A stretch of DNA of 64,000 nt from Ignatzschineria rhizosphaerae (GTDB lineage Bacteria; Pseudomonadota; Gammaproteobacteria; Cardiobacteriales; Wohlfahrtiimonadaceae): positions 2,352,501 to 2,416,500 of the forward strand of contig NZ_CP093379.1 in assembly GCF_022655595.1 (NCBI RefSeq). The letters run 5' to 3'. The position numbers and the translations under genes were made by a program. Each line of letters opens with the position of its first letter. Position 1 is the stretch's first letter. Positions 57,868-64,000 of this stretch are shown here, piece after piece. The notes below the pieces were generated by a model. The model did no database searches and was not told the DNA's origin. It saw only the letters and a program-made list of their open reading frames with translations.

Positions 57868-60372
57868 TTACTCCATATAACATGTTAAGTTTTTCAGATC
57901 ATCGACATCTAATGAGTTTATTTTTAACAAACATTTGTGATTACTCCACTTAATCAAAAAATTAGATTGTATATTAAGACCTGAGAGGTATGTGAGCCCT
58001 TTTTCTGCAATCATAGCAACCTCTACCTCATCATTACCATTTACTCTATAAACAACGGCTCCAAATGGAGGGTTAGTTCCATCTTGTAAAGCAATTCTAG
58101 AAATCACTTTCTTACCATCTATTGCTCCTAAAGAGCGATAAGCGATTGTTCCGTCAGTAACAGCTATTGGAACTACACTGTTTGTTATCTCAACATTATC
58201 CGGTAAATTATCATTATCAACAACATAAGATGTCCTATAATAATTAGGGATATTACTCACACCTATCAGACCAAAAGTGTTAGATTCCCCTGGCACTGAT
58301 TTTACCTGCACCCCAGGTACTTCAGCATTAATGATAAGCCTTGAGCCATTTTCATAAACTCGAGAATGTGTAGCAAGTCCATGTTGTGTAATAGTTAGAG
58401 AACCATTATATCCAATAGTTGCTCTTTGATAATTTGAAGAATAGTTAGCCATTGTCTGGAATTTACCATATCTTGTATCTAAATCGTAGGAACCATTTAA
58501 ACTATATTCTGAATCGGTCGAAAAATTATTTTGATGAGATATCTCTCCCCCAAGAGAAATATTCGCATTACCTAAACTAGTATTATAAACAACTTGCTGA
58601 TTAACTCTTTTATCGTATTCATCATAATATGCAGAATAACTCAAATAAGAATTATAATCATCAATCGGCACATGAAAAAATAATCCTATTTGATTATTGC
58701 TATAACCATCTCTATCTGTGTTCCTAGATAGTGATAATTGTATTGAGCTATTTCTTAAAAATCCAGTTTTAATAACCTTATTGGCAGAAATACTATAATT
58801 TGATGTGCTACTATGATTCCAGTAAGCTCCTTTTGTTAGAGATGCTGTTATACTTGTACTTATTGAAGGGAAAGCTTGCGTAAGGCTTAAAGTAAAGCGC
58901 CTTTTTTCAAAAGATAATCTTCTTGTGTTATTAGTTTTCATATCAATATAGTTATTTAGCGAAGTATAATCACGACCAGAAAAACGATACCCAGCTAAAT
59001 TCAAAGTTGTATCAGAGCTAAAACGTTTAGCGTAATTAATACGATAGCTATACCCTCTTAATGTTTTTTGTTTATAGACTTGATTATTTGCGTGTGTGAC
59101 ATCAAAAGAAAGCGCTCCAAATGTTTCAAGATTTAATCCTATACCTACATTAAGAGATTTATAATCACTTTTATTAATCGTTGCTACTGTCCCTCCAAAT
59201 ATAGAAATATTATTTGTTAATCCATAAGAGAGATCTCCAGAGATAAAATTCGTATTAGTTTTTTTCCCATATTCAACGTCTAATTTCCCTATATTCAAGT
59301 TATAACGAATAGCGCCTTTTCTTGTTAAAAAGGGGAGTTGAGAAATATATACTTGATACTTTGTGACTTGACCACTATTTTCTTCTATTTCTACATCAAC
59401 GACACCATTAATATAAGAGGGAAGATCTGAGATAGAGAAAGGACCAGGTAATACTTGCTCTGACTTTAAAATATTTCCATACTGTTTTACTGTTACAACG
59501 GCATTTGTTGATACGGTCCCTGTGACTTGTGGGGCATAACCCTGTAAATAAGAGGGCATCATACTTTCATCTGAAAAAAAACTTATTCCTTTAAATTTTG
59601 TAGTATCAAATAAATTGCTGCGTGAATAAATCTCACCAACATATAATTTAGCATTTAAAGAAGCTACATCCATAAAACCATAAATTTGAGTCCAGTCAAG
59701 CTTATCGTTAGCAATATCAGAATCATATTGATAATTTCCTCGAAAACGGAACCTTCCAATATTAGCGCCAATATTGCCATAACTTCGGAAAGCATTATTA
59801 GTCTGACGTCGCCCCGAATATTTAGATCTTGTATGGATTCCCATCATATTATAATCAAAGACTAATCCTGAAATTCCATAGTCTCTATCTTTAGGTGAAA
59901 TCCAGTTTGGATCGAAATTATCTAAAAATAGTTGTGGCATCGTTATATTAACAACTTGATCTCTAGGGAAAAACTCTATTTTTACTGCAGGGTCAAGGCT
60001 TTCTAAAGAAAAACATTCTCCTATATCTGTTTGATGAGGTGTGTGTGTCAAAATGCTACTAGCATACTCTTTTTTTAACGGAAAACCCATTAATAATTCT
60101 GGAGTGATACAAAGATGGTCACTTCCATTTAAAACATAAAAGTTAACAGATTTTGAATATGCCACAGTTTTATTGTTTATTTTAATGTCAACAATATATC
60201 GTCCTGAGAATTGGTCGTTATTACCAGAAAAAACACTTAGATCAACATTATCTATTCCTGTAGATTCTAGCAGGGAATTATCAAATTTATAGGCATAGCT
60301 TATATACCCCAATAGCCACATACCAAATATGAATATTGCACCTAATATTTTGTAATACAAGCTATTACCCAT
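57868..60372 (-). CDS. Outer-membrane fimbrial usher
   Basis: An 834-residue usher: an N-terminal chaperone-binding domain ('VDLSVFSGNNDQFSGRYIVDI' in parts), a 24-strand barrel with the plug 'YAPQVTGTVSTNAVVTVKQ' near residue 280, and C-terminal domains with 'PPFGAVVYRVNGNDEVEVAMI'. It exports and assembles the fimbria. The sequence is markedly AT-rich compared with the housekeeping genes, which suits acquisition by transfer. Confidence 0.92.
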   Translation of the reverse strand: MGNSLYYKILGAIFIFGMWLLGYISYAYKFDNSLLESTGIDNVDLSVFSGNNDQFSGRYIVDIKINNKTVAYSKSVNFYVLNGSDHLCITPELLMGFPLKKEYASSILTHTPHQTDIGECFSLESLDPAVKIEFFPRDQVVNITMPQLFLDNFDPNWISPKDRDYGISGLVFDYNMMGIHTRSKYSGRRQTNNAFRSYGNIGANIGRFRFRGNYQYDSDIANDKLDWTQIYGFMDVASLNAKLYVGEIYSRSNLFDTTKFKGISFFSDESMMPSYLQGYAPQVTGTVSTNAVVTVKQYGNILKSEQVLPGPFSISDLPSYINGVVDVEIEENSGQVTKYQVYISQLPFLTRKGAIRYNLNIGKLDVEYGKKTNTNFISGDLSYGLTNNISIFGGTVATINKSDYKSLNVGIGLNLETFGALSFDVTHANNQVYKQKTLRGYSYRINYAKRFSSDTTLNLAGYRFSGRDYTSLNNYIDMKTNNTRRLSFEKRRFTLSLTQAFPSISTSITASLTKGAYWNHSSTSNYSISANKVIKTGFLRNSSIQLSLSRNTDRDGYSNNQIGLFFHVPIDDYNSYLSYSAYYDEYDKRVNQQVVYNTSLGNANISLGGEISHQNNFSTDSEYSLNGSYDLDTRYGKFQTMANYSSNYQRATIGYNGSLTITQHGLATHSRVYENGSRLIINAEVPGVQVKSVPGESNTFGLIGVSNIPNYYRTSYVVDNDNLPDNVEITNSVVPIAVTDGTIAYRSLGAIDGKKVISRIALQDGTNPPFGAVVYRVNGNDEVEVAMIAEKGLTYLSGLNIQSNFLIKWSNHKCLLKINSLDVDDLKNLTCYME

Positions 60373-60428
60373 AATTTAACCTATTCAAATTCAAATCATT
60401 GTTAATAATGATTTTACAGAAACTATAA

Positions 60429-60962
60429 TTATTTGTAGTTTGCAGTAAATTTCACAGAAGTATTAAACGAACCAGCTTCTACACCCGCAGCTGAAGCCTT
60501 CATGCGAGCTCTAACAGGAACAGTTAATGTTTCATTATTAAATATTTGAATATCTGCTAATGTAGCGCCTTCTGGTTTTACTGCTTGATTATTGATAAGT
60601 AAATCTAAACCTACATTTGTAGCATCACCTGCTGTATTAGCCCATAGATCAGTGTTCAATGCTGTACCTGGCTCAATAACAAGTTGTACGCTCTGAACAC
60701 CTTCGTCTTCAGCGCCCGTTTTAAGATTACAATCTACAAACTCAATATTAGTTGAAACCCAAGCTGAGGCATCACCTGCTGCTCTTAAAGTTCTTGTTGA
60801 GACAGAACCGAGATCCACAGGTTCAATTGGAGACAGAGTACATGATGATGTTGTAACCACCCCTTTAAAGACGATAGAACCAGTTGATTGGTCCGCTGTT
60901 TGTGCAAGCGCTACAGATGAAACAGTAAGAGTAGCTACGAAAGCTAAAAATAATTTTTTCAT
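60429..60962 (-). CDS. Major fimbrial subunit (pilin)
   Basis: A 177-residue type-1-like pilin: signal peptide cleaved after ALA-Q (residues ~1-20), 'GSIVFKGVVTTSSCTLSP' with the first Cys, 'FVDCNLKTG' with the second, and a C-terminal beta strand ending 'SVKFTANYK'. It is the first gene of the operon and is followed 56 bp later by the usher. Its GC content and codon use look closer to the host than the usher's. Confidence 0.88.
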   Translation of the reverse strand: MKKLFLAFVATLTVSSVALAQTADQSTGSIVFKGVVTTSSCTLSPIEPVDLGSVSTRTLRAAGDASAWVSTNIEFVDCNLKTGAEDEGVQSVQLVIEPGTALNTDLWANTAGDATNVGLDLLINNQAVKPEGATLADIQIFNNETLTVPVRARMKASAAGVEAGSFNTSVKFTANYK

Positions 60963-61272
60963 TTTATTAAACCTTTATAGAAATTTGATAAAAAATTAAA
61001 CAGTTATGTAAAAGAAAAACATAATAATGACCTACTATATATTCTCTTTACAAAAGAGATCATAATAAAGTAGTAATATATTCTCAATGTTTTAATAGGA
61101 CATTATTAACTAGAAATATAACCCCCTTTAAAATCAACAAAATAAATCATGATTGCTGTATTTTTTTTAAAATAAAAATATAGATTTACATTTATTTAAA
61201 ATAAAGTGAGTTATATCTGCAGTGATCAAAATTCACAGATATAGGATTTAATCGCGTTTTTTACCGTATCAG
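60963..61272. other. AT-rich region upstream of the fimbrial operon
   Basis: About 310 bp with the fimbrial promoter. ATATATTCTC is repeated directly (near 61037 and 61074), and a short TCTCTTT/AAAGAGA inverted pair lies between them. No invertible-switch repeats are evident. No gene is seen. Confidence 0.5.
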
Positions 61273-61350
61273 GAGAATCTTAAAAATCGCACTAGAGAGT
61301 ATTTATTTGTAGGAATTGATGATTTTTCAAGAGAACTTTATGCGGGTACT
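61273..61350 (+). pseudogene. Integrase-core transposase fragment (IS481/IS3-like)
   Basis: A + frame reads QENLKNRTREYLFVGIDDF and then SRELYAGTY before meeting the IS630 end at 61351. 'REYLFVGIDDFSRELYA' is typical for the first catalytic Asp region of IS481-type integrases. Nothing else of the element remains. Confidence 0.65.
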
Positions 61351-61352
61351 TA

Positions 61353-62246
61353 TAGTGGATTCGGTTCAAAAAAGACTAAAAAATGCTTCCTCAAAAGTCG
61401 AGGAATAGCGTAATATTTCTCTCATTTTTCGCTTTAGGATTGCCCAGTATTTCTCTATAGGATTTTAATTTGGCGAGTATGGAGGCAAGAGTAATAATCA
61501 ATGCCCTGTTTTTGAAAGAATCTCTTTCAATTGGGATTTACGATGAAATCTAGCATTATCCATAACAATAATGCTATTTTGAGGTAGCTCTGGTACTAAG
61601 TGATTTGTAAAACAATATTCAAACAGCACACTATCCATAGTGCCCTCATATTGAAATGGGGAAATTAATATTTTTCGATGAATTAAACCTGCTACTAAAC
61701 TTGTCCTACGAAATCGTTTGCCGCTTACAAAACCTTTGATTATATCGCCTTTTAAAGCTCTCCCATGCGTGCGATAAAGGCATTGATCAAAGCCCGTTTC
61801 ATCTAAGTAAACGATTTTTTCTTGAGGAAGATTTGTGATAATTTCTAAAAATGCTTTAACTTTTTTTGATCCTGTTCCCGATAAATTGTACTTTTCTTTT
61901 TATGCTTAAAGCCAAGTTTAGTAAGCGCTTCATGAACAGAAGATGTCGCACATTGAAAAACTTCAGCAATTTCAGAAAGATAAGCATCAGGATGTTCCAA
62001 AATATAGGCTTTGAGTTGAATCGGATCAATTTTTTTAAAGTTACATCGGCGAACAGGATCCTCTAAAGATCCTTCAGCCATTTTTTTCCGCCATTTCTTA
62101 ATACTCGAAGTTGAGATATTAAACAAACGAGCCGTTTCAGTAATACTTTTACTCTCATCAAGAGTATTTAAGATGCGTTTTCTAAATGAAATTTCGTAAG
62201 CCATAATTTCCTAGATTATTTGGGTTTTCTTGAACCGATTTTACTA
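61353..62246 (-). mobile_element. IS630-family insertion sequence
   Basis: Its ends are inverted copies: TAGTGGATTCGGTTCAA on the left and, inverted, TAGTAAAATCGGTTCAA on the right, each flanked by TA (61351-61352 and 62247-62248), the IS630 target. Its length is 894 bp. Left flank is a transposase relic, right flank is metH. Confidence 0.85.
61404..62204 (-). pseudogene. IS630 transposase with frameshift and two stops
   Basis: The first frame (61845-62204) gives a 119-residue helix-turn-helix half, MAYEISFRKRILNTLDESK.... A -1 shift at A-AAA-AAG (61860-61866), a known slippery heptamer, joins the catalytic half: 'YLDETGFDQ' (D), 'VMDNARFHRK' (D) and 'NPIEKYWAILK' (E). The catalytic half has TGA after KTGH and TAA after PYSPN, so it should be inactive even if frameshifting works. 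Confidence 0.82.
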
Positions 62247-62248
62247 TA

Positions 62249-62972
62249 GATCGCAAGCTGACCGGCATTCACGATTCCCATAGATAAACCACGCTGAATC
62301 GCATGATAGAGGAATACGGCATGAATCGCTTCACGCACAAGATTATTCCCCCGAAAGGAAAATGAAACGTTAGAGATACCGCCGGAGATATGCACGAAGG
62401 GAAAGTTTTTACGAATCCATTTTGTCGCATCTAGGAAATCTAAACCGTAGCGATTATGCTCCGGAATCCCGGTCGCAACCGCAAAGACATTTGCGGTCAA
62501 AGATTATATCTTCCGGTGGGAAATTCACTTCATTGACTAAAATATCGTAAGCGCGAGAGCAAATTTCTTTACGGCGTTCATAGTTATCAGCTTGTCCATC
62601 CTCATCAAATGCCATCACGATAACGGCAGCGCCATATTTCTTAGCAAGTTTTGCCGCTTCTAGGTTAATCTCATAGGCAAATGCTTCCATCCCATAATCT
62701 GCCATCGACATTTGGGTGGCATTAAAGGTATTGGTTTCTATTAAATCAGCGCCGGCAGCTAAATATTGTTCATGAATATCGAGAATCACATCAGGCTGTG
62801 TTAGCACAAGCAGGTCATTATTGCTCTTTAAATCCTTATGCCTCGTTTTAAAACGCTCCCCACGAAAATCAGCCTCTTCCAGTTGACGCTTTTGAATCAT
62901 CGTTCCCATTGCACCATCTAAAATTAAAATTCGCTCCTTAACGATGGCTTGAAGCTGCTTCTCAATACTCAT
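62249..62972 (-). pseudogene. metH: Decayed cobalamin-dependent methionine synthase
   Basis: The minus strand starts with a true MetH N-terminus, '[15 protein letters not shown]' and '[20 protein letters not shown]'. After [14 protein letters not shown] near 62,635 it jumps to '[15 protein letters not shown]', which belongs to the folate domain, so about 370 codons (from memory of E. coli MetH) are missing in frame. One extra base near 62,490 then shifts the frame to '[19 protein letters not shown]'. The IS630 element ends it at 'NAGQLAIY'. The cobalamin and SAM-binding domains are gone. It cannot make methionine. Confidence 0.9.
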
Positions 62973-63026
62973 GATTATTCTCCTACTAATTCGGCAATTT
63001 GCCGTAATAATGGTTAGAGCTATAAA

Positions 63027-63749
63027 TTAAGAGCCCTTTGTAATCATCCTATTGATAGTTGTGGTTGCTGAGTTTTCCTGTCTATTTCTAAAACTCATAT
63101 GCTGCTTATAAAGTCTTGTCACCATAAGAAGGAAAATAATATTTAAGAAAACATCCAAACCATCCGCTAATTGATGAAGTAAGCTTAAATTTAATAGCCC
63201 CTGATAACCTAAATCATCACGAAAGGTAGATTTCAATATGATGCGACCTATCACTTCTGAAATAATCCATAAAGTCCACCACATTGGTAATAGTGATCGA
63301 TATCGTAGTTCTGAGCCTGAATCTAAGCCCTCACTTTTCACAAAGATCTCTTTCATCGTCTGATATGGCTTCCATAGTGTGAATAATGGAATAAAATACC
63401 AACCTACCGACCATCCTGCGGAAAAGCGCATATCCTTAGCACCTAGAGCTCGTACATTTTTATTGGCTCTAAATATCCACATCAAAATCATAATACCTTG
63501 AATAATAAACAACAAAAATTGAACTAATCCAACAATCATTTCTCGATAATCATTTTTATCGACAATGACATCAAATGCTTCATCACTGATATATCTATAA
63601 GTCCCTCACGCAATCTCTTTGAGTAATTGATACTCCATAAAGCCGGAAGCAACTCCGATAATATGCATAATAATTGAAATAACGATCAGGTTTTTCACCC
63701 ATTTTGTTAACTTAGTTGGATCTTTAAATTGTTCCTGAATGGAGGTCAT
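63027..63749 (-). pseudogene. DUF4328 membrane protein with one in-frame TGA
   Basis: The frame from ATG 63749 (MTSIQEQFKDPTKL) to 63027 spans 240 codons and is interrupted only by TGA at codon 48 (63606-63608). The later part holds the DUF4328 signature 'SAGWSVGWYFIPLFTLWKPY' (residues ~110-130). There are about four membrane segments. A shortened 170-residue protein could start at 63539, without the first segment. Function of the family is unknown. Confidence 0.78.
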
Positions 63750-63880
63750 CTCAAATATTTCCTCTATCTTAAAAAGAGCCTATTTTATAATAAAAATTAT
63801 CAACATTTTTAAATTCAAAGTGATAAATGATTATCTTAATAAAGACAATTTAAACAGTCATTCATCCCTTTTTGGATATA

Positions 63881-63919
63881 AAAAAACCTCATAAAGTATA
63901 AAACTCTAAGAGGTTTTAA
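63881..63919. terminator. Hairpin terminator near the right window edge
   Basis: AAAACCTC (63883-63890) pairs with GAGGTTTT (63910-63917) across a 19-base loop, with A and T runs on both sides. Confidence 0.65.
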
Positions 63920-64000
63920 GATGGCATTTATCTCTTTGTTTATTAACCTATCAATATCATTGAATTACCATACTTCATCTATTTTAGGATATTTTAAACC

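Noticed and set aside
61031..61083. Phase-variable invertible switch upstream of the fimbrial operon
   Set aside because: The repeats near 61037 and 61074 are direct, not inverted, and no recombinase gene is present nearby.
1..64000. CRISPR arrays, rRNA or tRNA genes
   Set aside because: No regularly spaced repeats with unique spacers, and no tRNA cloverleaf or rRNA sequence recognised on reading both strands.

Overview
The window reads as a stretch of chromosome from a low-GC gammaproteobacterium. The host genes (feoB/feoC, a CadR/ZntA-type metal efflux pair, ubiA, rlmKL, an H-NS-like protein, metH remnants) are proteobacterial. Genus is a guess only: the AT-rich composition would suit the Cardiobacteriales/Ignatzschineria area, but nothing here proves it.

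Layout. 1-14,454: host genes for iron uptake (feoB end, feoC), Zn/Cd efflux (MerR regulator and P-type ATPase with a clear shared operator), a SulP anion transporter, a peptidoglycan-binding-like protein, ubiA, a PduO-type cobalamin adenosyltransferase overlapping a phosphopantetheinyl transferase, an H-NS-like protein, rlmKL and a succinyl-CoA:acetate CoA-transferase. 14,463-47,882: an internally deleted IS3-family element (TAT target duplication) into which a complete Mu-like transposable prophage of 32,488 bp (14,793-47,280) has inserted; the 6 bp TCTTAC flank both prophage ends, and removing the prophage restores the transposase reading frame. 47,883-55,192: an NSS-family transporter, a broken DUF2569 gene, a copY-copA copper-efflux operon, and a LysR regulator divergent from a nitroreductase. 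55,890-62,250: a chaperone-usher fimbrial operon (pilin, usher, chaperone, tip subunit) bracketed by insertion-sequence debris. 62,249-64,000: a heavily decayed metH and a DUF4328 gene split by one in-frame stop.

The prophage. A LexA-like (S24) repressor sits in the middle, divergent from a Ner-like protein. The early operon (Ner-like, DUF3102, D,D35E transposase, MuB-like ATPase, DUF3850, DUF3164, GemA) reads rightward to the right end. The late genes read leftward in Mu order: Mor/C-type activator, amidase, holin candidate, spanins, TraR-like, gp25-31, then protease/scaffold, capsid, sheath, tube, frameshifted chaperone, tape measure, baseplate and fibre. Compared with Mu the early block is inverted, as I recall for BcepMu.

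The most unusual signal is late control. Three leftward operons (amidase, protease and spike protein) each start from the same 17-bp element TTTAAAACGTTATAATC containing a TATAAT box, at positions equivalent or close to Mu Plys, PI and PP. In all three the 5' leader is a terminator-like hairpin whose U-tract runs straight into the AUG, with no Shine-Dalgarno. Other points are a lambda-type GGGAAAG slippery site in the tail chaperone, a promoter-plus-terminator unit that looks like a small RNA at the right end, equidistant 14-bp inverted repeats at both prophage termini, and a related GGTTT-N8-AAAC(C/T) dyad at the early and mor promoters.
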